A stretch of 64,000 bases of DNA, taken from NCBI GenBank assembly GCA_019239975.1, contig JAFAZE010000166.1, forward strand, positions 23,560-87,559, given 5' to 3'. Below, in pieces: positions 9,708 through 17,814 of the stretch. Within the stretch, counting starts at the first letter, position 1. Each line of letters opens with the position of its first letter. Below the pieces are notes generated by a model. It worked only from the letters and a program-made list of their open reading frames with translations. It was not told the origin of the DNA and did not search any database. Source of the stretch: Streptosporangiaceae bacterium. Lineage in GTDB: Bacteria; Actinomycetota; Actinomycetes; Streptosporangiales; Streptosporangiaceae. The position numbers and the translations under genes are program-made.

Positions 9708-9806
9708 GGTGCTGGGACGCCGTGCTGGGACCCGGTGCTGGGACGCCGCGCTATGGCGCGGCGGTGGACGCGGCGCTAGGCCACGGCGGTGGACGCGGCG
9801 CTAGGC
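9708..9806. repeat. tandem repeats in the glgX / glycosyl hydrolase intergenic region
   Basis: The 712-base gap 9238-9949 between divergent glgX and the secreted hydrolase holds no gene I can support. Within it, a 13-base unit (GTGCTGGGACGCC, with one variant) is repeated three times at 9709-9747. A 21-base block then recurs with a 25-base period (9761-9781 and 9786-9806). Further upstream, the decamer GCTCACGTAA occurs twice around 9560-9590, a possible regulator or promoter site. Confidence 0.8.
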
Positions 9807-9949
9807 CGCGGCGACATGGAGGCGGAGGCCGAACCGGGGCGGCGGCGAGCGTTCCCATGACCGCCGCCGGCCTCCCGGCCCCACCGCCTTGAATTCGGCT
9901 GCTAAACCGGTAAAGTACCGTAATGTCAGCGCCGACCAAAGGAGTGGCA

Positions 9950-11704
9950 ATGGCCTCGGAGTCCGGAAACTCGTGCAAACCCGGCGGGAGCCGGGCGTCG
10001 AAGGCCAGGCGGCGCGCCGCCTACGCCGCCTGCGCCCTGGTGAGCGCGAGCGCGGCCGTCCTGGCGGCGGCCGCGCCCCCGGCCGGGGCGGCGCCATCCG
10101 CCGCGTCGCTCCCCGGCCACCAGGCCGCCAGCACCCACCAGGCCGCCAGCACCCAGGGCGCCGGCACCCGCCAGGCCGCCAGCCGCCAGCAGCCAGGCGA
10201 TGAATTCCCCGGCCATGTGCTGTCCTCGCTGGCGCTCGGGCTCAACACCGCACCCTGGGATTACATCTATTCCGCGGACACCTCCGCGGGCGGCGGCGTG
10301 AACGTCATCCAGCCGCTGCTGCGGGCCGCGGACATCGGCCTGCTCCGCTACGGCGGCGGCTCCTACGCCGACTACTACGACTGGCAGACCAACTCTGACA
10401 TCCAGAACTGCCTTCCTTATGACGCCACGGCGTCCTTCGTGGTGACGCCCACCGGGTGTGCCAGGACGGACTCGCTGGGCTTTGACCAGTTCTCCGCGCA
10501 GGCCAGGGCGGTCGGCGCGCGGAGCTTCGTCACAGTGAACTACGGCTCCGGCACCCCGGCCGAAGCGGGCGCCTGGGTCACTCACTCGCTGACCACGCCC
10601 GGCGACGGCGTCGCCCTGTGGGAGGTCGGGAACGAGAACTATGGATGCTGGGAGGTCAACAACTGGCTGGCCCAGCCCCCGGAGAACTATCAGGGCTACA
10701 CCCCCAACACCTACACGTCGGTGAACGGGGTCTACGAGAACCCGACCTGTCCCCAGGTGACACAGGGCGACGCGGCCGGCACCCAGACACTCGCCACGTC
10801 GTACGCGGTGAACGCCCGCCCGTTCATGATCGCTATTAAAAAAGCTGACCCGCGCGCGCCGGTCGGTGTGCCCTGGGCCTTCGGCAGTCAGGTCGGGGGC
10901 GCGGCGGTGCCGGACAACTCCGAGTGGAACAACACGGTGCTGGGCCAGGACGGCAGGCTCATCAGCTTCGTCGACGCCCACTACTACCCGTTCTACTTCG
11001 GCGGCGGCACGGGCGGGAGCAACCCGACCGACCAGCAGGTGCTGCGGGCCCTGATGTCGGTGCCCTCCCTCTACCGGCAGATCCGCGATGAGCTCGACGC
11101 GTACGACCCGCGGGCGCGGGTGGTGGTCGGGGAGACCGGCGTGTCCAACAACGAGACGACGACCGTCTGCACGCCGGCCGGAGCCCTGTTCGCCGCCGGT
11201 GACGTCCTGTCGTGGCTGGCCGCGGGCGCGGTGAGCGTGGACTGGTGGGACATGAACAACTACGGCAACACCGGCGCCGCGTGCACGGGCGCCGACTTCG
11301 GGATGTTCACCTCGGGCTCGCCGCCCGTGCCGGAGACCCCGTACTACGGCTACCTGCTGGCCTCCCTGCTGGCGCAGCCGCACGCGGAGCTGGCGGCCAT
11401 GAACACCTCCGACCCGGCGGACGTGCTGGCCTACCAGTCGCGCCTGCCCGGCGGCGGGGAAGCGGTCGCGTTCATCAACACCAGCACCGTCTCCCCCGAG
11501 ACGGTGACCTTCCGCTCCGTCGAGCCGCTGCGCGGCCAGCTGCGGACCTGGACCTACAGCCAGGCCAACCAGAACGCCGCCAACTCCACCATCGTGCAGG
11601 GCAGCCTGAGCGCGTCGTCGCTGGCCGGCGGCGTCACCCTCCCGCCCGAGTCGATGACGGTCCTCGAGTCCGCGCCCCCCCGGCTCGCGAAGCTGAACCC
11701 TTGA
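9950..11704 (+). CDS. secreted clan GH-A-like glycosyl hydrolase (arabinofuranosidase/cellulase-like)
   Basis: The 584-residue product is exported. A twin-basic N-terminus (KARRRAAY) precedes a hydrophobic Ala-rich signal ending near AGAAPSAAS. A Gln/Ala/Ser/Thr-rich linker with the repeated word HQAAST follows (residues ~45-80). The catalytic barrel shows the two-glutamate pattern of clan GH-A. WEVGNENYG gives the likely acid/base E229, and VVVGETGVSN gives the likely nucleophile E395. A beta-sandwich-like C-terminal domain ends with LPPESMTVLE, as in GH51/GH39-like enzymes. Substrate cannot be assigned. The start at ATG 9950 is preferred over ATG 9923 because AAAGGAG lies five bases before it. 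The gene is alone and followed by repeat-rich DNA. Confidence 0.82.
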   Translation: MASESGNSCKPGGSRASKARRRAAYAACALVSASAAVLAAAAPPAGAAPSAASLPGHQAASTHQAASTQGAGTRQAASRQQPGDEFPGHVLSSLALGLNTAPWDYIYSADTSAGGGVNVIQPLLRAADIGLLRYGGGSYADYYDWQTNSDIQNCLPYDATASFVVTPTGCARTDSLGFDQFSAQARAVGARSFVTVNYGSGTPAEAGAWVTHSLTTPGDGVALWEVGNENYGCWEVNNWLAQPPENYQGYTPNTYTSVNGVYENPTCPQVTQGDAAGTQTLATSYAVNARPFMIAIKKADPRAPVGVPWAFGSQVGGAAVPDNSEWNNTVLGQDGRLISFVDAHYYPFYFGGGTGGSNPTDQQVLRALMSVPSLYRQIRDELDAYDPRARVVVGETGVSNNETTTVCTPAGALFAAGDVLSWLAAGAVSVDWWDMNNYGNTGAACTGADFGMFTSGSPPVPETPYYGYLLASLLAQPHAELAAMNTSDPADVLAYQSRLPGGGEAVAFINTSTVSPETVTFRSVEPLRGQLRTWTYSQANQNAANSTIVQGSLSASSLAGGVTLPPESMTVLESAPPRLAKLNP

Positions 11705-11726
11705 TTACGGAAACTTCGGGCTTGAC

Positions 11727-11761
11727 GGAACTCTCGGTGCCGTATACGGCCCGAACTTTCC
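11727..11761. repeat. TATA-centred quasi-palindromic repeat, copy 1
   Basis: GGAA...TTCC arms flank a GCCGTATACGGC core. Half-copies of the arm (ACGGAAACTTCGGG and ACGGAAGTTTCGGG) lie at about 11707-11720 and 11788-11802. The same arrangement recurs near 12.07, 42.07 and 49.11 kb. This copy lies 23 bases after the hydrolase stop codon. The 553-base gap 11705-12257 contains only repeats of this and the GGGGCC type, and no gene. Confidence 0.75.
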
Positions 11762-11859
11762 ATAACACACTGAAAGCGGACCTAACTACGGAAGTTTCGG
11801 GCCCGCGTGCGGCTCTGACATTTATTTCTGGACGGCCACGGTCCGGGTTCACGATGGCG

Positions 11860-11922
11860 GCGGGGCCGCTGGCGCATTTGGCCCCGCCCAGTGGGGCCGC
11901 TGGCGCATTTGGCCCCGCGCAG
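11860..11922. repeat. tandem GGGGCC...GGCCCC dyad repeat, two copies
   Basis: Two near-identical ~31-base units lie back to back (11860-11891 and 11892-11922). Each contains GGGGCCGCTGGCGCATTT followed by GGCCCCGC, so each can form a hairpin with GGGGCC/GGCCCC ends. The same unit, again as a pair, is present at 29640-29698, which marks it as a dispersed REP-like element. Confidence 0.8.
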
Positions 11923-12016
11923 GGGCCGTCCGCCGGCAGCGGGGGTGTTACCTGTGGGCATGCAGGGCGGATAGCGATCGATGAGGTTAGTCACCATCCC
12001 GACATTTAAAGCCAGA

Positions 12017-12115
12017 ACCCCGTATTCGGCCCCACGCTTCCACGAAAAGCAAACCGCAAACAGCATCGTGGAAACCAAGGTGCCGTATTCGGCCCCGCGC
12101 TTCCGCGATCATGAA
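12017..12115. repeat. TATA-centred quasi-palindromic repeat, half copy plus full copy 2
   Basis: A half copy at 12017-12045 (CCCCGTATTCGGCCCCACGC then TTCCACG) is followed by a full copy at about 12064-12115. The full copy has GGAAACC and GCTTCCGCG arms around GCCGTATTCGGC. Read on the other strand it aligns closely with the copy at 49091-49140, including the flanking GATGCTG. It lies about 140 bases beyond the 3' end of metG. Confidence 0.75.
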
Positions 12116-12257
12116 ATGCCCGGAAGGCAGGCTGCCCGGGGGACGAGCCCGGGCCGCGCCGCGCCAGGCCGCGCATATCCCGCCGGAGCAGCGCGTAACC
12201 TGCCCGCACCGCCCCCTCGCCCGCCTGGGCTCCGGCCGTAACCACCCAGGGGACGCG

Positions 12258-13763
12258 TTACAGCTCCAAACGCGGGAATATGGGGCTCGCCGGGAGGACG
12301 GCGTCGCCGCCGTCGCCGCACTGTTCGGCGACGCGCCGCGCGGCGCCGGGCAGGAACGGGCGCAGGTGCCCGGCCAGCTCCCGGCAGGTGACGAGCAGCT
12401 CGCCGAGAGCGCCGTCAAGCGGGCCGGTGCCCGCCTCTCCCTTGCGCTCCGCCTTGGCGAGTTCCCATGGCCTGACCGCTTCGACGTACCGGTTTCCCTC
12501 GTCCCCGATGGCCACGATCGCCTCCGCGGCACGCCGGAAATCGAAGTGCCCGAGCGCATCGTCGATCGCCGCGGCCGCGGCCTGCCTGGCCGCGCGCAGG
12601 CCCGCTGCCAGACCGTCCTCGGCCGCGGGCGGAGTGATGCGGCCGCCGCGGTAGCGATTGATCATCGAGACCGTACGGTTGACGAGGTTGCCGATGTTGT
12701 TCGCGAGATCCTCGTTGGCCCGGGTGACGAGCCGCTCGTCGGTGTAGTCCGTGTCGCCGCGCAGCGCCACGTCCCTGACGAACCACCAGCGCACGGCGTC
12801 CTGGCCGAACCGCGCGATGAGCTCGCCCAGATCGGCGGCGTTCCCGGCCGATTTGCCGATCTTCTGCCCGTTGGCGGTCAGGTACTCGTGCACGTAAATC
12901 TTCGTGGGCAGCGCCTCGCCCGCGGACAGCAGCATCGCCGGCCAGTACACGGCGTGGAACCGGAGGATTCCCTTGCCGATGACATGAACCCGTGAATTCG
13001 CGTCCGTCCACCAGTACCGGAAGCCGCCGGGATCGGTGCCGTATCCGGGGCCGGTTATATAGTTCGCGAGCGCGTCATACCACACGTATATAATCTGCTC
13101 AGAGTCTCCCGGAACCGGGATTCCCCACTCCCGCGCCCTGGCTACGCTGCGGGAAACGCTGAAGTCCTGAAGCCCGGACTGGATGAACGAGAGCACTTCG
13201 CGCTTGCGGTAGGCGGGCTCGATGTGGAGTTCGTCGGTGGAGATGAGCTCCCTGAGCTTTTCCTGGTAGGCGCTCAGCCGGAAGAACCAGTTGTTCTCGT
13301 GCACGAGTTCCGGGATAGTGCCGTGCTCGGGACACCGGCCCTCGATCAGCTCGTCCTCGGTATAAAATTGCTCGCAGCCGACGCAGTAAAGACCCTCGTA
13401 GTCCTTCTGGTAGAAATCGCCGCGCGCCGCGGACGCCAGCCAGAGCTTTTCGACCCCCGGCCGGTGCCGCGGATCGGAGCCGGTTTTGATGAAATCGTCG
13501 AACGAAAGGCCGAGCGGCTCACGCAGTGCTTCAAAGGCCGCCGCGGCCTTCTCCACGTATTCCTGTGTCGGAATGCCCGCGGCCTCCGCGCTCTGAACGT
13601 TCTTGAGCGCGTTGTCGTCCGTGCCGGACTGAAAGCGTACCTCGTCGCCGCGCTGGCGCTTGTGCCGGGCCAGGACGTCCGTTTCGATCAGCTCGAGCGC
13701 GTGGCCGATGTGCGGCTTCCCGTTTACATAGGGAATCGCGGTCGTGATGTAGTACCTGCTCAC
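12258..13763 (-). CDS. metG: methionine-tRNA ligase
   Basis: The 501-residue enzyme charges tRNA(Met). The class I HIGH motif is present as PHIGHALE near the N-terminus. A zinc-knuckle-type insertion follows, with YCVGCEQF and a single further Cys in RCPEHG. Next come the WYDAL substrate region and the stem-contact/anticodon-binding helices (RVHVIGKGILRFHAVYWPAMLL; WWFVRDVALRGDTDY). The length fits the short form lacking a C-terminal EMAP-like domain. The KMSKS signature is unusual: the sequence reads GQKIGKSAGN, so Met and the first Ser are replaced by Ile and Gly. The ATG at 13763 gives the expected MSRYYITTAIPYVNG start. It is transcribed from the 13.8 kb side; no T-box leader is evident. 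Confidence 0.96.
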   Translation of the reverse strand: MSRYYITTAIPYVNGKPHIGHALELIETDVLARHKRQRGDEVRFQSGTDDNALKNVQSAEAAGIPTQEYVEKAAAAFEALREPLGLSFDDFIKTGSDPRHRPGVEKLWLASAARGDFYQKDYEGLYCVGCEQFYTEDELIEGRCPEHGTIPELVHENNWFFRLSAYQEKLRELISTDELHIEPAYRKREVLSFIQSGLQDFSVSRSVARAREWGIPVPGDSEQIIYVWYDALANYITGPGYGTDPGGFRYWWTDANSRVHVIGKGILRFHAVYWPAMLLSAGEALPTKIYVHEYLTANGQKIGKSAGNAADLGELIARFGQDAVRWWFVRDVALRGDTDYTDERLVTRANEDLANNIGNLVNRTVSMINRYRGGRITPPAAEDGLAAGLRAARQAAAAAIDDALGHFDFRRAAEAIVAIGDEGNRYVEAVRPWELAKAERKGEAGTGPLDGALGELLVTCRELAGHLRPFLPGAARRVAEQCGDGGDAVLPASPIFPRLEL

Positions 13764-13990
13764 TAAGACCTCTCATCGATTGGACGCCACGCCGAGCCGG
13801 GGAGGTTTCGCCGCCACATACCCCGGACGCTCGATTTGCGATACGGGGAGGCCGCTGGGCGGGTGCACCGGCCCGTCATCCGGCAGCGTCCGGTGCCACG
13901 CCGCTCGTCCGAGCGTACCAGCCGGGATGCCAAGCGTATCAGCAGGAATGCCGCCACCCCTTCCGATATTCCCGCCCCGGGCACCCGCGC

Positions 13991-14638
13991 TCAGTGGCCG
14001 CTCTTCGCGTGCAGCACGCCGAGTCCGGACAGCCCCAGCAGGAACAGTTCCACGCCGACGGCCGCGAGCAGCATGCCGAGCAGCCGGGACAACACCTCAA
14101 GCGCGGTGGTGTGCGCGCGGCGGACCACCGGCGCCAGGAGGAGCATGCAGGTCAGGTTGATCACCGCGACGGCGGCGAAGGCGCCCACCACGGTGCTCCG
14201 CCAGCCCCAGGTTCCCCGGTACAGCGCCTCGACCAGCACGGCGGTCACGGCGAGCGGGCTGACGACGAAGGGCAGCAGCAGTTCCCTGAACCCGCTGACG
14301 ACCGGGTGCAGCGGGTCGGCCTCGCCCTCCCGCTCCTGGTCGAGTTCCAGGCCGAGGTGCAGGCCGAGCACCAGCCCGACCGCGTACACGAAGAAGACGA
14401 TCCCGCCGGCCAGCTCCACGGACTCGACGCCGATGTGGAAGAACCCGGTGAGCCACGGCGCCGTCCACGCGCACAGCGCGCCGGTGAAGATGGCCGCGCA
14501 CGTGGCGGTGACGGCCACGCGCCGGCTGGTGCGCGGATCCTGGTGCTGGGTCACGTGCGCGAAGGAAAGCAGCACCTTCTGCGGCCCGAGCAGCGCGAAG
14601 AACAAGACGAACGTGCTCGCGAGGTCGAGGTTCTCCAT
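13991..14638 (-). CDS. MarC-family integral membrane protein
   Basis: The 215-residue product has six hydrophobic segments in the MarC arrangement. The first helix carries FVLFFALLGPQKVLLSF, where typical MarC proteins read NPIG near the pseudo-repeat. The fourth begins at LLLPFVVSPLAVTAVLV, with the matching half-repeat Pro-Leu-Ala motif. An acidic/charged cytoplasmic loop (ELDQEREGEADPLHP) lies in the middle. MarC proteins were once linked to multidrug resistance but have no agreed transport substrate. The start at ATG 14638 gives a conventional N-terminus; the frame extends 11 codons upstream. It is divergent from aroG, with about 120 bases between its start and the aroG leader. Confidence 0.75.
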   Translation of the reverse strand: MENLDLASTFVLFFALLGPQKVLLSFAHVTQHQDPRTSRRVAVTATCAAIFTGALCAWTAPWLTGFFHIGVESVELAGGIVFFVYAVGLVLGLHLGLELDQEREGEADPLHPVVSGFRELLLPFVVSPLAVTAVLVEALYRGTWGWRSTVVGAFAAVAVINLTCMLLLAPVVRRAHTTALEVLSRLLGMLLAAVGVELFLLGLSGLGVLHAKSGH

Positions 14639-14761
14639 GCGCCGATCATCCCCCCGCCCGGGCGCGGCCACCCGGATTCCCCGCCGGTAAAGGCCTTGTC
14701 AGCGCGCCGGCGCGGGCACCGGCGGAATCAGTTGAACGCGATTGCGTGTACCATCGGACGC

Positions 14762-14880
14762 GTGTCACGGTGGTATTGGCGCTTTACGCTGGCTCCGGGC
14801 GGAGCCGGGCGTTCGCGCGTGCGCTTACCACCGCCCGGAGCCAGCGAAGACGGGGGCCGGAACCCCTGTCACGAAGGGGT
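14762..14880 (+). promoter_or_regulatory. putative attenuator leader of the DAHP synthase gene (aromatic codons plus long hairpin)
   Basis: GTG at 14762 opens the codons for M-S-R-W-Y-W-R-F, so four of the first eight codons specify aromatic amino acids. Immediately after, 14787-14802 and 14831-14846 form a perfect 16-bp inverted repeat (CGCTGGCTCCGGGCGG and its complement). The left arm can instead fold locally as GGCTCC/GGAGCC (14791-14806), giving mutually exclusive structures. A second hairpin ACCCCT/AGGGGT lies at 14862-14880. This looks like transcription or translation attenuation by aromatic amino-acid supply. The leader frame has no early stop and stays open into aroG, so the mechanism is not classical. 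Confidence 0.55.
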
Positions 14881-14933
14881 GAGCTGGCTCCCGGCAAGCG
14901 GGCTGGCGGCGAGCCCGGAAGGGGAGAGGCCTG

Positions 14934-16196
14934 ATGTCGCGCGTCAGGGACACCAGGATTGTCGCCTACGAGCCGCTGCTTTCGCCGGCCGCGCTGCTCG
15001 AGGAGCTGCCGCTCGGCGCCGCCGGGGCGGCGACCGTCGAGCGGTCTCGTGCCGAGGTGCGGGCGGTGCTGGACCAGGCCGACGACCGGCTGCTCGTGAT
15101 CGCCGGGCCGTGCTCGGTGCACGACCCGAAGGCCGCGCTCGACTACGCCGGCCGCCTCGCGCGCCTGCGTGCCGAGCACAGCGAGAACCTCCTGATCGTG
15201 ATGCGGGTCTACTTCGAGAAGCCGCGCACGGTGACGGGCTGGAAGGGCCTGATCAACGACCCCGGCATGGACGGCGGCTACGACGTGCACCGGGGCCTGC
15301 GGACCGCGCGGCGGCTGCTGGTGGACATCCTGGGCCAGGGGATGCCGGTCGGCTGTGAGTTTCTGGACCCGATCACCCCGCAGTACATCGCCGACGCCGT
15401 GACCTGGGGGGCGATCGGCGCGCGGACCACCGAAAGCCAGGTCCACCGCCAGCTCGCCTCCGGCCTGTCGATGCCGGTCGGGTTCAAGAACGGAACCGAC
15501 GGCGACGTCCAGGTGGCGGTCGACGCGTGCCGCGCGTCATCGGCCGGCCACACCTTCTTCGGCGTCACGCCCGCCGGCGCGGCCGCGGTGGTGACGACCG
15601 CCGGCAACCCGGACACCCACGTGATACTGCGCGGCGGCCGCGGCGGCCCGAACTACGCCGCCGAGTACGTGTCGAAGGCGCTGGACCTGATCACCGCCGC
15701 CGGGCTGCCGCGCCGCGTGATGGTGGACGCCAGCCACGGCAACAGCGGCAAGGATCACCGCCGCCAGCCCGCCGTCGGCGCCGCGCTCGCCGACCAGGTG
15801 GCCGCGGGGGAGCGCGGCATCGCCGGGGTGATGCTGGAGAGCTTCCTGACGGCCGGCCGTCAGGAGCCCGGCGATCCCGCGCGGCTGGCCTACGGGCAGA
15901 GCGTCACCGACGCGTGCATGGACATCGGCACGACGGCCGGGGTGCTGGCCGAGCTCGCCGCGTCGGTGACCCGCCGCCGCGCTCAAGCCAGGGATTTATA
16001 CCGAACGAGCGGTGGTGTCTGCCGGGCCGGCCCGCCGCCGCGCCAGCGGGCAGGACCGGCGGGCGGCCAGGACCGGCGGGGCGGTCAGCCGGCGCCGGGC
16101 AGTCGGGCGAGGGCGGCGTCGATGCGGTCCTGCGGCAGCTCGAAGTCGGTCATCTCGCCCGACAGGTACCGTTCGTATGCCGTCATGTCGAAGTAA
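14934..16196 (+). CDS. aroG: 3-deoxy-7-phosphoheptulonate (DAHP) synthase, class I (AroA-I alpha, AroG/F/H type)
   Basis: It catalyses condensation of phosphoenolpyruvate with erythrose 4-phosphate, the first step of the shikimate pathway. Visible signatures are LLVIAGPCSVHDPKAALDYA, MRVYFEKPRTVTGWKGLINDP, the ARTTESQVHRQLASGLSMPVGFKNGTDG block, ILRGG and MVDASHGNSGKDHRRQ. ATG 14934 is supported by GGGGAGAGG. Related enzymes are ~350 residues; here the conserved part ends near residue 352. The frame then runs another ~67 residues of Arg/Gly/Pro-rich sequence to a TGA at 16194-16196, overlapping the convergent trpB gene by 112 bases. The extension begins exactly at a dispersed repeat (15996-16021). 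This suggests the native stop was lost; the tail is probably non-functional. The upstream leader suggests control by aromatic amino acids. Confidence 0.92.
   Translation: MSRVRDTRIVAYEPLLSPAALLEELPLGAAGAATVERSRAEVRAVLDQADDRLLVIAGPCSVHDPKAALDYAGRLARLRAEHSENLLIVMRVYFEKPRTVTGWKGLINDPGMDGGYDVHRGLRTARRLLVDILGQGMPVGCEFLDPITPQYIADAVTWGAIGARTTESQVHRQLASGLSMPVGFKNGTDGDVQVAVDACRASSAGHTFFGVTPAGAAAVVTTAGNPDTHVILRGGRGGPNYAAEYVSKALDLITAAGLPRRVMVDASHGNSGKDHRRQPAVGAALADQVAAGERGIAGVMLESFLTAGRQEPGDPARLAYGQSVTDACMDIGTTAGVLAELAASVTRRRAQARDLYRTSGGVCRAGPPPRQRAGPAGGQDRRGGQPAPGSRARAASMRSCGSSKSVISPDRYRSYAVMSK
15996..16021 (+). repeat. CCRAACGNGCGGTGG dispersed motif, copy at aroG 3' end
   Basis: The sequence CCGAACGAGCGGTGG at 16001-16015, with flanking TTATA and TGTCTG, matches copies at 32.0 (inverted), 51.99, 56.82 (inverted) and 61.34 kb. 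It sits where aroG homologs would normally terminate and is read in frame by the extended aroG frame. Confidence 0.7.
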
Positions 16197-17449
16197 CCGT
16201 GGCCGCACAGCGCGGTGAGGATCACCTTCTCCTCGCCGGATTCCGCGCAGCGTTTCGCCTCCTCGACGACGGCGGCGAGCGCGTGTGACGGCTCCGGTGC
16301 GGGCAGGATCCCCTCGGAGCGGGCGAAGGTCACGGCGGCTGCGAAGCATTCCCGCTGCGGCTTCGCGACGGCCTCGAACAGGCCGAGCTCGTACATGTGC
16401 GACAGCAGCGGGGACATGCCGTGGTAGCGCAGGCCGCCGGCGTGCACGGGATCCGGGATGAACTCATGGCCGAGCGTGTGCATCTTCAGCAGCGGCGTGA
16501 ACCCGGCCGTGTCGCCGAAGTCGTACGCGTACCTGCCGCGGGTGAACGACGGGCAGGCGGAGGGCTCGACCGCCCTGATCACCGGGCTGCCGCGCCCGGC
16601 GAGCTTTTCCCGCAGGAACGGCAGGAACAGCCCGGCGAAGTTCGAGCCGCCGCCGGTGCACCCGACGATCAGGTCCGGCGCCGCCTCGCCGGCCTGGCTG
16701 AACTGCTTCAGCGCCTCCTCACCGATCACCGTCTGGTGCAGCAGCACGTGGTTGAGCACGCTGCCGAGGGCGTACCGGGTGTCCGCGCTGCCCCCGGCCG
16801 CCTCGACCGCCTCACTGATCGCGATGCCGAGGCTGCCGGGTGAGTCCGGCTGCTCCGCGAGCACCTTGGCGCCCGCGGTGGTCGCGCGCGACGGGCTGGC
16901 GTGCACCGTGGCGCCCCATGTCTCCATGAGCGTGCGGCGGTGCGGCTTCTGGTCGTAGGACGCGCGCACCATCCAGATCTCGCAGTCCAGGGCGAACTGC
17001 GCGCAGGCGAACGCGAGCGCGCTGCCCCACTGGCCGGCGCCGGTCTCCGTGGTGAGCCGCTTGGTGCCCTCCCGCGAGTTGTAGAACGCCTGGGGGACCG
17101 CGGTGTTCGGCTTGTGCGAGCCGGCCGGCGACACACCCTCGTACTTGTAGTAGATCCTGGCGGGGGTGTGCAGCGCGCGCTCGAGCCGGCGCGCCCGGTA
17201 CAGCGGCGTGGGGCGCCAGAGCCGGTAGACGTCCATGACCTCGCCGGGGATCGCGACGTAGGAGTCCCCGGTCACCTCCTGGCCGATGAGCTCCATCGGA
17301 AACAGCGGAGCGAGGTCGTCCGGGCCGACCGGCTGAAGGGTGCCGGGATGCAGTACCGGGGGCGGCGGGGCGGGCAGGTCCGGTATCACGTTGTACCACT
17401 GGGCGGGGATCTCGGACTCATCGAGGATGATCTTGGTGCGTTCGGTCAC
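16085..17449 (-). CDS. TrpB2-type tryptophan synthase beta-like PLP enzyme
   Basis: The 454-residue product is longer than a classical TrpB (~400) and has the TrpB2 N-terminal extension (WYNVIPDLPAPPPPVLHPGT). The PLP Lys lies in AGSHKPNTA (K113), ETGAGQWGSALAFA follows, and the PLP-phosphate loop is GCTGGGSNFAG. TrpB2 proteins convert indole or serine-derived substrates with little dependence on TrpA; some act as a salvage tryptophan synthase. No trpA or other trp gene is beside it. Convergence with the DAHP synthase gene places two aromatic-pathway genes together. GTG 17449 is preferred because AGGGGAG lies seven bases upstream; the frame continues to 17590 without conserved sequence. Confidence 0.9.
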   Translation of the reverse strand: MTERTKIILDESEIPAQWYNVIPDLPAPPPPVLHPGTLQPVGPDDLAPLFPMELIGQEVTGDSYVAIPGEVMDVYRLWRPTPLYRARRLERALHTPARIYYKYEGVSPAGSHKPNTAVPQAFYNSREGTKRLTTETGAGQWGSALAFACAQFALDCEIWMVRASYDQKPHRRTLMETWGATVHASPSRATTAGAKVLAEQPDSPGSLGIAISEAVEAAGGSADTRYALGSVLNHVLLHQTVIGEEALKQFSQAGEAAPDLIVGCTGGGSNFAGLFLPFLREKLAGRGSPVIRAVEPSACPSFTRGRYAYDFGDTAGFTPLLKMHTLGHEFIPDPVHAGGLRYHGMSPLLSHMYELGLFEAVAKPQRECFAAAVTFARSEGILPAPEPSHALAAVVEEAKRCAESGEEKVILTALCGHGYFDMTAYERYLSGEMTDFELPQDRIDAALARLPGAG

Positions 17450-17802
17450 TGTGGTCTCCCCTCGGGGCCCGGTCTCTCCGGCGTCACGTTCTTTCCGCAC
17501 CATACGCCCCGCGAGCCGCACCGCGACAGCCCGCGCGACCCGCACCGCGACAGCCGACCCCCGCCCGTTGCGCCCGCCTCGCCCTTGCACCAGGGGCGCC
17601 TTTACTCCAGCCCACCTCCCTCAGCAGTGCCATCTCTCACATCGACCGCCTCAGACACACCAGCAACAGGGCGCCTCAGCCTCGCCCGCCACATCAGCAC
17701 CGCACCTCATGCCGCCTGTCCATTTGTCCGGCGGCGCGGTCGGGCGGCGGCGCGGCGCGGTGGCATGCGATCTGGCTGATCATGGAGAACCGCCTGGGCG
17801 GA

Positions 17803-17814
17803 TAGGGTCGATGG
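17803..17814 (+). promoter_or_regulatory. putative -10 element for a leaderless psuG transcript
   Basis: TAGGGT at 17803-17808 lies six bases before the GTG start at 17815 and no ribosome site is present. This is the spacing expected if transcription starts at the start codon. A matching -35 hexamer is not obvious. The rest of the 365-base gap 17450-17814 holds only a short duplicated GCACCGCGACAGCC and no gene. Confidence 0.45.

Noticed and set aside
9405..9892. Small plus-strand frames between glgX and the glycosyl hydrolase
   Set aside because: They span tandem repeats, lack ribosome sites and have atypical composition; no motif is visible.
12111..12995. A 294-codon frame antisense to metG
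   Set aside because: The minus strand encodes a full methionyl-tRNA synthetase; this frame has no domain features.
14934..16196. Treating the C-terminal 67 residues of AroG as a regulatory domain
   Set aside because: The tail is Arg/Gly/Pro-rich, begins at a dispersed repeat and overlaps the trpB end; it resembles translated non-coding DNA, not an ACT or chorismate-mutase domain.
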